Assembly: GCA_023392075.1 (NCBI GenBank)
Contig: JAEVZU010000254.1
Span: 1 to 15,817, forward strand
DNA: 15,817 nucleotides
Reading direction: 5' to 3'
DNA from: Bacillota bacterium
GTDB lineage: Bacteria; Bacillota; Clostridia; Acetivibrionales; DSM-1351
Every line of letters starts with the position of its first letter. The first letter of the stretch is position 1. Of the stretch, positions 1 to 5,882 are shown one piece after another. Below the pieces are notes generated by a model that did no database searches, had not been told where the DNA came from, and was given only the letters and a program-made list of their open reading frames with translations. A program made the position numbers and the translations under genes.

Positions 1-62
1 CTTGAGAAAGAGATGGATAACAAAAGCGAAAAACAGATTAAAAATGGTATGATTTTTTTCAT
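1..62 (-). CDS. Start of a secreted or membrane protein (partial, runs off the left edge)
   Basis: Reading leftwards from an ATG at 62-60, the frame stays open to the window edge and gives 20 residues, MKKIIPFLICFSLLLSISFS. This is a classic signal peptide start: two Lys followed by an unbroken hydrophobic stretch with small residues at the end. A strong ribosome binding site (GGAGGT, minus strand, about 75-70) lies 7 bases upstream, and a good promoter (230-258) lies further back. The mature protein is outside the window, so its function cannot be stated. The plus strand of the same bases also reads as a 22-codon open tail ending at 69, but the signal peptide and ribosome binding site make the minus-strand reading much better. 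Confidence 0.7.
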   Translation of the reverse strand, partial: MKKIIPFLICFSLLLSISFS

Positions 63-168
63 TAAGTGACCTCCGGAAAATTTTAAGTTTGATTGATGAC
101 CGTTGAAGCTGGGCTTTAAGTTGTAATTTGAAATAATGTTTTTCCTCCAATTTATTAGTTGATTTTTT

Positions 169-208
169 GGAAATGCATTTCCTGAATGAGTATTTTCTAT
201 TCGAATAG
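169..208. promoter_or_regulatory. Two perfect palindromes in the leader of the secreted-protein gene
   Basis: GGAAATGCATTTCC (169-182) and CTATTCGAATAG (197-208) are perfect palindromes of 14 and 12 bp, separated by 14 bp. They lie just downstream of the predicted minus-strand start site, where a repressor dimer could act. I do not recognise the regulator. Either could be chance in AT-rich DNA. Confidence 0.3.
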
Positions 209-229
209 TGAACTTGAGCTCATGTATAC

Positions 230-258
230 ATTATAATTCATTTACCCCTTTTTTCCAA
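230..258 (-). promoter_or_regulatory. Promoter for the secreted-protein gene at the left edge
   Basis: Read on the minus strand, TTGGAA (258-253) and a perfect TATAAT (235-230) are separated by exactly 17 bases, as in a housekeeping sigma-A promoter. Transcription would start near 223 and give a leader of about 160 bases before the ATG at 62. The leader holds the two palindromes listed separately. Confidence 0.55.
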
Positions 259-561
259 ACTCCGTATGAGAGTGAACCTGTCCCAATAGTTGAATTTTAA
301 AGCTTTGTGGGACTTTCATAATCGACGATATTTTAAGAAAACCAGAGCTGATTCCCCGTAACCGGCTATGGGAAAGGCCGATAAATGGATACGTTCAGAA
401 AGCTTCCCAAATATTATGAGGTCTAACCCGGCCGTCTAAGAGAATGATTGTTGATTGAGTGCAGTCTCTGTCTTTTAGCTTGTTCAACACACCTTGCAGA
501 GTGAAGGAATAAGGATTTTGAAGAATTGTGACAAGATTCGACTTAATCTATTATATAAAAT

Positions 562-570
562 TGGTATAAT
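562..570 (+). promoter_or_regulatory. Possible extended -10 promoter for the LytTR regulator gene
   Basis: TGGTATAAT (562-570) combines a perfect -10 hexamer with the TGn extension, which can work without a good -35. The bases 17 upstream do not resemble TTGACA. It points towards the regulator gene, with a leader of about 240 bases. Confidence 0.35.
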
Positions 571-815
571 AGTAAATAAATAATAATAAAGTAAAAATAT
601 ACAAGTTATATATGGAACTAAAATGGATATCGATATGGTTATGACAGTGGAATTACTGAATTTATGGATTATATCAGGACTCGATGATTCTTTTTAAAAC
701 ATCAATGGGCTTTATGCTTATTGGAGAATAAACCCTATCAGGGTACCATTTGCTGACAGGTTGTAATATAAAAAACATAACAGGATTTTGGTTAGAGAAA
801 TGGAAGTGATAATTT

Positions 816-1553
816 TTGTTACCAGTTAAGATTGTAATAGCAGATGATGAACATGGAATATTGCTATTACTTGAATCAATTATTAATGAACTTGAAGGTG
901 CTTTAGCTGCGGGAACTGCTGAGAATGCTCTTGATACGGTAAAACTTGTTAAGGATCAAAGTCCGGATATAATATTCTTAGATATTGAATTACTTGATGT
1001 GAATGGGAGAGTGTTGGCTGAGAATCTGAGGGAAATAAAAACAGATTTGATCATAGTATTTATCACCTCACGTCAAGAATATGATATTGAGGCTTTTAAA
1101 CTATATGCTTTTGACTATATTACAAAGCCTATTGATAAAGAGAGTGTAAAAGCTACTTTTTATCGTGCTCAACAAATGCTAATAATATCTGAGATGATTA
1201 ATCGGGACTTATATTTGGCACCTAGAATTTCAATAAACCTGGGCAATGGACGAGTTTTTGTGCAGTTGGATGAAATTTTTTACATCGAGAAAATTGGACG
1301 TTATACTTTAATACACTGTTTAAATGGAAAATTTAAAACGAGACAAACCCTGCAAGAGTTGGAACAGCACTTAGGAATGAGCTTTTTTCGCTCCCATAAA
1401 TCCTACATTATCAACGTTAGCCAGATTGAACGAATAAATGCTTACCCCAATTCATCTTATTATGAGGTGAAATTTAAAAATTATGAAAGCATGGCTTTGC
1501 TTAGCCGTGATCGCATAAATGGTCTTATGAAATATTCAAAATATAACATATAA
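816..1553 (+). CDS. LytTR-family response regulator (AgrA/VirR-like)
   Basis: A 245-residue transcription regulator with an N-terminal receiver domain (about 1-120) and a C-terminal LytTR DNA-binding domain (about 140-243). Receiver landmarks are the acidic pair D10/D11, the phosphorylated Asp D56 in LDIELLDVNG, the Thr/Ser at 84-85 and K104 in YITKP. The LytTR part shows the typical FYIEKIGRYTLIHC, RSHKSYIIN and LLSRDRI segments. Start is TTG at 816: no in-frame ATG lies upstream, and GGAAGTGA sits about 7 bases before it. LytTR regulators often control secreted peptides, bacteriocins or virulence factors in response to peptide signals. No partner kinase is in the window. It precedes the modified-peptide cluster in the same direction, so it is a plausible regulator of it (inference). 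Confidence 0.92.
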   Translation: MLPVKIVIADDEHGILLLLESIINELEGALAAGTAENALDTVKLVKDQSPDIIFLDIELLDVNGRVLAENLREIKTDLIIVFITSRQEYDIEAFKLYAFDYITKPIDKESVKATFYRAQQMLIISEMINRDLYLAPRISINLGNGRVFVQLDEIFYIEKIGRYTLIHCLNGKFKTRQTLQELEQHLGMSFFRSHKSYIINVSQIERINAYPNSSYYEVKFKNYESMALLSRDRINGLMKYSKYNI

Positions 1554-1554
1554 T

Positions 1555-1574
1555 GTTAAAGGTCATTTTTTAAC
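1555..1574 (+). terminator. Weak hairpin after the LytTR regulator gene
   Basis: GTTAAA and TTTAAC form a 6-bp stem with an 8-base loop just past the stop codon, followed by CCTTTTCTTT. The stem is AT-only and weak, so termination is uncertain. Confidence 0.25.
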
Positions 1575-1587
1575 CCTTTTCTTTAAA

Positions 1588-1671
1588 TTACTCCGGCAGA
1601 CAGCAGCAGTCTGACCATCCGGGTTTCTTGTGCTGCTCAAATTGACCTCCTGTAACTTTATTAGCAAACAT
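1588..1671 (-). CDS. Possible 27-residue Cys-rich small peptide
   Basis: On the minus strand, an ATG at 1671-1669 is preceded by AGGTGA with an 8-base spacer and opens a 27-residue frame that begins MFANKVTGG and ends KKPGWSDCCCLPE. The composition (Gly-Gly near the middle, then Gly-Trp and three adjacent Cys) is unlike random translation of AT-rich DNA and recalls small secreted or modified peptides. It is convergent with the LytTR regulator gene. The perfect 25-bp inverted repeat (1711-1735) lies about 40 bp upstream of its start. A GTG at 1683-1681 would add four residues. I recognise no family. The same bases form a plus-strand hairpin (AGCAGCA 1602-1608 with TGCTGCT 1631-1637), which could instead be the functional element. 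Confidence 0.35.
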   Translation of the reverse strand: MFANKVTGGQFEQHKKPGWSDCCCLPE

Positions 1672-1710
1672 ACTTGTATTCACCTGTAAATTTCAATAAA
1701 GCACTTTTAT

Positions 1711-1735
1711 TGTGTATAACTTGGAGTTATACACA
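1711..1735. promoter_or_regulatory. Perfect 25-bp inverted repeat, possible LytTR/VirR-type operator
   Basis: TGTGTATAACT (1711-1721) and its exact reverse complement AGTTATACACA (1725-1735) flank TGG. Each arm contains AGTTATACAC, which fits the core AGTTNTNCAC of the VirR box known from Clostridium perfringens (from memory). Known VirR and other LytTR sites are usually direct repeats, so the inverted arrangement is a difference. It lies between the LytTR gene and the maturase gene and just upstream of the possible CCC peptide. It could also be a plain RNA hairpin. Confidence 0.4.
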
Positions 1736-1917
1736 CATATTGGCCTATTCTAATAAAGCAATCTATAAGGGCAAAATAAATTTCAATTAGCCTACAATTA
1801 ATAAAAGTTTAAACCAAAAGATACACGGATTACAACACGATTCATCCGAATTGCGTATATGATATTGGAAGAATATGTAATAAATGGTAGGATGTAATGG
1901 AAGAGATAAAGATACTT

Positions 1918-1938
1918 AAATTTTAGTCTTTAAAATTT
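1918..1938. repeat. AT-rich inverted repeat upstream of the maturase gene
   Basis: AAATTTTA (1918-1925) and TAAAATTT (1931-1938) are exact reverse complements around a 5-base spacer, about 55 bp before the maturase start. The form resembles the repeat at 3608-3634 ahead of the precursor gene. It could be an operator or a chance AT-rich fold. Confidence 0.25.
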
Positions 1939-1991
1939 GTACAAGCAGTTACAGGATTTTTAAAAAGATTTTTATTAGGAGGCTCATAAAT

Positions 1992-3545
1992 ATGAAATTT
2001 GAATATTATATTGATTTTTTTGATTCATTAAAAGTAAATGGAAATTTTAACCGATTGGGAAAATTATTTAGAACAAAGGAAAATGGATATATTTATGATT
2101 TGGGAACAAGTAAAGTATTGTGCTGCAGTGAAGAAGAGTACAAAGTTCTTGAATGTATTTTTGAAAATAATGGGCTATATTCATTACATAAACTTCAAAT
2201 AAAAGAAAAAAATTTATTGAATTGTCTTAACAGCTTAAAAGATGTAATTGAAAGTGAAAATTTATTAAAGGCTCCTCCGCTTACTGAATTTAGTTCTCTG
2301 CATGCTAGATTTGATTCTATTAAAGATCGGATTGAAAATAATTTAGAACAAATAACTCTGGAGCTAACCGAGAAATGTAATTTGCGTTGCAGGTATTGCA
2401 TATACACTGAAGAAAATAAAGATCACAGAGACTTTGATTCTCATGATATGACTTGGGAAATAGCAAAAGAAGCGATAGATTATGGCATTGAACATTCAGG
2501 TGACAGATTGGCGGTAACATTTTATGGGGGTGAGCCGCTTCTTCAATACAATTTATTAAAACAATGTGTAGATTATGTAAAACAGGCTAAGGGAAATAAG
2601 AATATTGTTCACTCTATGACAACAAATATGGTCCTGATGACTAAAGAAATAGCAGAATATATTGCGTCAGTAGATAGTTTTACTGTTGTATGCAGTATGG
2701 ACGGACCTAAGGAAGTTCACGATGAAAACCGGATAACGGTTGATGGCAATGGTAGCTTTGATAAGGCAATACAGGGCTTGCGTAATTTGGTTGAGGCCTA
2801 TAAAGACAGGGCTGCCACATACTTATCCTTGAGTATGGTTATGACATTACCCGCAACACAGGAAAAATTGGAAAAGATACAGCGGTTTTTTGAATCACTT
2901 GAGTGGCTACCAAACAATATAACCAAAAACATATCCTATGTTTCGAGCAGCAGCCATAGATCAGAAAGATTGTTTAAAAAGTCAAAAAATCCTTCAATGA
3001 ATATGATTTCTCAATATACAAATCCTCTTATGGATTGGGCAAAGGACAATACCGTATTTAGCAATACCATAAATGTATCCAAAATATTTACGTCCTCTTT
3101 TACGCAATCTTCACATTTAAGAGTACATAAAAGGATGATTGTGGAGGAGCCGGTTGGTTGTTACAGCATGAACGGATGTTGTATTCCTGCTTCACGAAGG
3201 CTTTATATCACAGCTACCGGGAATTTTGCATTGTGCGAAAAAATAGGTAACGCCCCGTATATAGGAAATGTAAAGAATGGCATTAACTTAAATGCCATTA
3301 AGAAGCACTACATAGATGACTATATGAAGGATGCAAAACAATGCTGTGCAGATTGTTGGGCAATTAGGTTTTGCGGTAACTGTTATGTAGATAGTTATAC
3401 TTCGGATGGATTCAGGTCGGAGTACAAAAGAGATTTATGCGGCTCGGCATTATTTGGTGCGGAAAAAGCACTTGTGGATTATCATGAAGTTTTGGAAAGA
3501 TATCCGGAAAGACTGGAATATTTAAATGATATAGTTATGAGTTAG
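1992..3545 (+). CDS. Radical SAM/SPASM peptide maturase (CcpM-like)
   Basis: A 517-residue enzyme expected to modify the Cys-rich precursor encoded next to it. The radical SAM core has C129, C133 and C136 (KCNLRCRYC), which hold the cluster that cleaves S-adenosylmethionine, and GGEP at 179-182. The C-terminal SPASM region carries the Cys that bind auxiliary clusters: C396/C397, C415 (GNFALC), C451/C452, C455, C461, C464 (the CCADCWAIRFCGNC segment) and C483. Residues about 25-95 (YIYDLGTSKVLCCSEEEY) look like the peptide-recognition (RRE/PqqD-like) front found on such maturases. Enzymes of this kind link Cys sulfur to another residue (sactipeptides, ranthipeptides). The architecture best fits the clostridial Cys-rich peptide maturases named CcpM (TIGR04068), recalled and not searched. 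Start ATG follows AGGAGG with an 8-base spacer. The bond type made is unknown. Confidence 0.88.
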   Translation: MKFEYYIDFFDSLKVNGNFNRLGKLFRTKENGYIYDLGTSKVLCCSEEEYKVLECIFENNGLYSLHKLQIKEKNLLNCLNSLKDVIESENLLKAPPLTEFSSLHARFDSIKDRIENNLEQITLELTEKCNLRCRYCIYTEENKDHRDFDSHDMTWEIAKEAIDYGIEHSGDRLAVTFYGGEPLLQYNLLKQCVDYVKQAKGNKNIVHSMTTNMVLMTKEIAEYIASVDSFTVVCSMDGPKEVHDENRITVDGNGSFDKAIQGLRNLVEAYKDRAATYLSLSMVMTLPATQEKLEKIQRFFESLEWLPNNITKNISYVSSSSHRSERLFKKSKNPSMNMISQYTNPLMDWAKDNTVFSNTINVSKIFTSSFTQSSHLRVHKRMIVEEPVGCYSMNGCCIPASRRLYITATGNFALCEKIGNAPYIGNVKNGINLNAIKKHYIDDYMKDAKQCCADCWAIRFCGNCYVDSYTSDGFRSEYKRDLCGSALFGAEKALVDYHEVLERYPERLEYLNDIVMS

Positions 3546-3607
3546 CGGTCAATGCAACATTGAGATTATATTGACTTAAATAGGAAAATACAAGTTAATA
3601 TCCGAAT

Positions 3608-3644
3608 AAAAATTTGATTTATTATCAAATTTTTAGAGTATAAT
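3608..3644 (+). promoter_or_regulatory. Promoter of the precursor gene overlapped by an AT-rich inverted repeat
   Basis: A perfect TATAAT (3639-3644) with TTGATT (3614-3619, spacer 19, slightly long) points at the precursor gene and would start transcription near 3651. An exact inverted repeat, AAAAATTTGAT (3608-3618) and ATCAAATTTTT (3624-3634) with loop TTATT, covers the -35. It could be an operator, or a weak terminator for the maturase transcript, since its right arm ends in a T run. A separate promoter would let the precursor be made in larger amounts than the enzyme. Confidence 0.45.
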
Positions 3645-3654
3645 CACAGGGTTT

Positions 3655-3692
3655 AGCGTTTGAGAAATTTTAGCTTACATACATCAAACGCT
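3655..3692 (+). promoter_or_regulatory. 5' leader hairpin of the precursor mRNA
   Basis: AGCGTTTGA (3655-3663) and TCAAACGCT (3684-3692) are exact reverse complements with a 20-base loop. The stem would sit at the very 5' end of the predicted transcript, just before a very strong ribosome binding site (AGGAGGGAGGTG, 3701-3712). A 5' stem like this commonly protects mRNA from decay. A regulatory role is also possible. Confidence 0.4.
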
Positions 3693-3718
3693 GGATTTAT
3701 AGGAGGGAGGTGTAGAAG

Positions 3719-3943
3719 ATGAAGGTTGTTTATCCGGTAGGAAGAAAAGTATCGAATTTGGAGACCGGTGCCAATTTCGGTGGTGGGTACGAGCCCCAGG
3801 GGTGTATTTGCAGTACAGGACAGGCTAGTTTAGCAGTTGGCTATAATTGTGCAAGTTGCGCGTGTCAGTGTGATTATGGAACAGTTAACAGAGATGCTAA
3901 CTTTAGTATTGCAGACACACAGAGAAATTATGTCAACGTCTAG
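3719..3943 (+). CDS. Six-cysteine modified-peptide (RiPP) precursor
   Basis: A 74-residue peptide, the likely substrate of the neighbouring radical SAM maturase. Residues 1-28 (begins MKVVYPVGRKV, contains GANFGGGYEPQG) have no Cys and would be the leader. The core holds Cys at 29, 31, 44, 47, 49 and 51, spaced CxC-x12-CxxCxCxC. A Cys-free tail of 23 residues (52-74) with many Asn, Asp, Ser and Thr follows. It has a strong ribosome binding site 6 bases from the ATG, its own promoter, and hairpins at both ends of the mRNA, as expected for an abundantly made precursor. It differs from the SCIFF peptides in Cys spacing and length. It may belong with the clostridial Clo7bot/CLI_3235 Cys-rich peptides, which I cannot confirm. 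Mature form and activity (toxin, signal or metal ligand) are unknown. Confidence 0.82.
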   Translation: MKVVYPVGRKVSNLETGANFGGGYEPQGCICSTGQASLAVGYNCASCACQCDYGTVNRDANFSIADTQRNYVNV

Positions 3944-3957
3944 TAGAAGTATGACAC

Positions 3958-4006
3958 GAATAAATCCATGAAAAGTAGGAAGTATCTATTTTTCATGGAT
4001 TTATTC
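3958..4006 (+). terminator. Strong 17-bp stem-loop after the precursor gene
   Basis: Bases 3958-3974 (GAATAAATCCATGAAAA) pair perfectly with 3990-4006 across a 15-base loop, starting 15 bases after the precursor stop. No T run follows (next bases are ATGCAAAAAAA), so it is not a standard intrinsic terminator. It may stabilise the 3' end of the precursor mRNA or mark an RNA processing site before the M16 gene. Confidence 0.55.
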
Positions 4007-4031
4007 ATGCAAAAAAATTAAATTATTAAAC

Positions 4032-4307
4032 ATACCCTCTATTGACAATGTACAATACGTTTTTGAGTGGTTAATTTGTCCTGCGGCTGCGTTGAAGCCG
4101 CTTGCAAGGCACAAAGCCTTACTGACGCCTTTGCCTTGCCGCAAGCCAAATTATCTCACTCAAAAATCACCGACCTCACGCTGAGATATTTTGGCAATTT
4201 TCGAGGAGAATGGACGCAGCCTTGCTGACGCAAGGCAAGGACGCCGACAAAGAAAAGTGGCAAAATAGCCGGCGTGAGGCGTGTTATACATTGTCAATAG
4301 AGGGTAT
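4032..4307. mobile_element. MITE-like element (276 bp) with 21-bp perfect terminal inverted repeats
   Basis: Bases 4032-4052 (ATACCCTCTATTGACAATG, then TA) are the exact reverse complement of 4287-4307, and similarity continues inward for several more bases. The inside has no gene. It folds into two further hairpins. The left is bounded by TTTTTGAGTG (about 4060) and CACTCAAAAA (about 4156). The right is bounded by CTCACGC (about 4176) and GCGTGAG (about 4272), with matching TATTTTG/CAAAATA inside. GCAAGGC or its complement recurs several times. It is GC-richer than the DNA around it. The flanks read TTAAAC on the left and TTAAC on the right, so a target duplication is possible but not clean. 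No transposase is present, so movement would need one in trans. Confidence 0.72.
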
Positions 4308-4319
4308 TAACAGTATCAT
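4291..4319 (+). promoter_or_regulatory. Possible hybrid promoter at the right end of the MITE, facing the M16 gene
   Basis: TTGTCA (4291-4296) lies inside the right terminal repeat. TATCAT (4314-4319), with a 17-base spacer, lies in the flanking DNA. Each hexamer matches the sigma-A consensus at 5 of 6 positions. No better promoter is evident before the M16 gene at 4433. Confidence 0.35.
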
Positions 4320-4432
4320 ATAGATATGTTATTATGCTTAAAAAGTCATAGGTAAACCAATTAAATACTTTATACCCTATGTAGGACAACCTTGTATACA
4401 AATAATACACTAATTAAAGCGGGAGGGAATGA

Positions 4433-5722
4433 ATGCATATGAATATACATGAAACAATTTTAAAAAGAAATCTAAATAATGGGCTTACATATTATATCCG
4501 AAATATAGATTACTTTAAGAAATTTATAACTATGGCATTAACTGTTAAGATAGGTTCCATGTATGAAAATAAGAGTGGGTTGGCACATTTATTAGAACAT
4601 ATGCATATGAACTTTCACAAATTTAGCATATATTCCAATGTTAGATATAGGGCTGAAGCATATACAAATTTTTTTGAAACAACTTTTTATATTAAATGTT
4701 TCAATGATTGGGAAAGTATTAATAGTTGTTTAGAAATCTTGTGTAACATCGCTAAAGGCTCGTTTTTAAATGAATTATACTTTATAAAAACAAAAAATGA
4801 TGTTCTGCTTGAAATCTCCAATTATGAAAAATATAGCAACAATAAAAACAAGCTGTTTTCATTGTTGCTGGCCAATTCTCAATATATAAATTGCATGGCA
4901 ATAGGAAAGTCGGAATACGTATCAAGCCTTTCGTACAATGATGTTTTACAATTTTATAATATTTTTTATTCTGCGGACTTAATGTCTATTGCCGTAGTTG
5001 GAGATATAGACAATACCAATAAAGTGGAAAATAAAATTAAGGATATTTTTGGCGGAATTACAAGTAAGAAAATACCAGACACTTTTTTTAATAATGAAAT
5101 TCCCAAATATAACAATATAAAAACCCATGAAATTGAAGTAAATAATGTTAAGGAAAGTAACCTGGAAGTATATTTCAAAGTAAAAAAATCTGATATTAAT
5201 GTGAAATCACTTGATATGGAGATTATAGAGACTATTCTGTTTGAGGCAATTGAAATTAAGCTGAAGGACTTTTTAAAAAAATTTAATATAAATATATCAA
5301 CAATTATATGTGAAAGAATAACATTAGATTCATTTCATATGTTTTATGTTGTAAGAATAAATTTCGAAGATCCAAGAAGTATAATCATAAAGAACATTGT
5401 TAATTTGATAAATGTTTTTTTAAAATATGTAACGTATTTTATTGATGATTTTTTAATTTCGAATATCCGTAAAAAATTGAATGTTGATATGGAAAAAAGC
5501 AAATATAATTACTATGACTTTTTTGGGATGCATTACTTACTTTTAGAATGCATAGAAGACTTTGTAATCAATAAACCTGTATATGTATATTCTGAAAAAT
5601 ACAATTTATTTAAAAAATGCATAGAAACGCTGCCTGTAGATAATATTTATGCTTATTTAGATTACTGGATTAACCGGTGTGATAGATTGTTTATAGCTAA
5701 AGTTTACAAAAAAAAATGCTGA
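4433..5722 (+). CDS. M16-family zinc metalloprotease, probable leader peptidase
   Basis: A 429-residue protein with the inverted zinc motif HLLEH at 52-56 and the third ligand probably E127 in DVLLEISNY, about 70 residues later, as in active M16 (insulinase/PqqF-type) proteases. The region AEAYTNFFETTFYIKC (74-89) matches the conserved strand after the motif. The length equals one M16 half (peptidase domain plus inactive domain, about 200 residues each). M16 enzymes normally work as pairs of such halves, so this one may form a homodimer or pair with a partner elsewhere. In the subtilosin cluster the M16 proteins AlbE and AlbF are linked to leader removal, and that job is inferred here. Ribosome binding site GGGAGGG lies 5 bases before the ATG. 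No signal peptide is seen, so it should act in the cytoplasm. The gene is more AT-rich than its neighbours, suggesting a separate history. Confidence 0.82.
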   Translation: MHMNIHETILKRNLNNGLTYYIRNIDYFKKFITMALTVKIGSMYENKSGLAHLLEHMHMNFHKFSIYSNVRYRAEAYTNFFETTFYIKCFNDWESINSCLEILCNIAKGSFLNELYFIKTKNDVLLEISNYEKYSNNKNKLFSLLLANSQYINCMAIGKSEYVSSLSYNDVLQFYNIFYSADLMSIAVVGDIDNTNKVENKIKDIFGGITSKKIPDTFFNNEIPKYNNIKTHEIEVNNVKESNLEVYFKVKKSDINVKSLDMEIIETILFEAIEIKLKDFLKKFNINISTIICERITLDSFHMFYVVRINFEDPRSIIIKNIVNLINVFLKYVTYFIDDFLISNIRKKLNVDMEKSKYNYYDFFGMHYLLLECIEDFVINKPVYVYSEKYNLFKKCIETLPVDNIYAYLDYWINRCDRLFIAKVYKKKC

Positions 5723-5746
5723 CCCCAATTTTAGTCCAAAAATATT

Positions 5747-5842
5747 CAGGCTCCTCTCTTTACTAATTCAGCTATGCTTCAGGTTGCAGTTGATAATCAC
5801 AAGCTATGGAAACGACTTGTGGATTTTACTCAAATTGGCTAA
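5747..5842 (+). pseudogene. Possible decayed gene fragment between the M16 and regulator genes
   Basis: One frame is open for 31 codons, giving a protein-like end, AMLQVAVDNHKLWKRLVDF and four more residues, then TAA. There is no ribosome binding site. Just before it, TGACCCCAATTTTAGTCC (5720-5737) resembles ends of some IS3-type elements. I cannot name the parent gene. The rest of 5723-5882 shows nothing else. Confidence 0.2.
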
Positions 5843-5882
5843 TATATAAATAAATAGATAACCGATTGAGAGGACTATAGGA

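Larger units (their letters stand above)
70..815. other. Long non-coding stretch without an intact gene
   Basis: Apart from the left-facing promoter and palindromes (169-258) and a possible right-facing extended -10 near 562-570, I see no complete gene. A reverse-strand stretch of about 50 codons is open from 547 to 395, and a 24-codon plus-strand frame runs from 623 to 697, but neither has a convincing start. The pieces could be remains of decayed genes. ACCCT-ATC-AGGGT at 732-744 is a small perfect hairpin. I found no riboswitch that I can name. Confidence 0.5.

Noticed and set aside
1..69. Plus-strand 22-codon open tail ending in TGA at 67-69
   Set aside because: The opposite strand has a signal peptide, a ribosome binding site and a promoter, a far better explanation of the same bases.
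355..400. GC-rich segment with CGGC/GCCG pairing, considered as a riboswitch
   Set aside because: Does not contain the conserved cores of the c-di-GMP, cobalamin or other riboswitches I know.
395..547. Reverse-strand open stretch of 51 codons that reads somewhat protein-like
   Set aside because: No ATG start or clear ribosome binding site and no recognisable family; at best a decayed fragment.
623..697. 24-codon plus-strand frame upstream of the LytTR gene, considered as a signal peptide gene
   Set aside because: No good ribosome binding site and no signal-like N-terminus.
5720..5737. Possible IS3-type end after the M16 gene
   Set aside because: Only a short resemblance recalled from memory, with no matching second end or transposase nearby.
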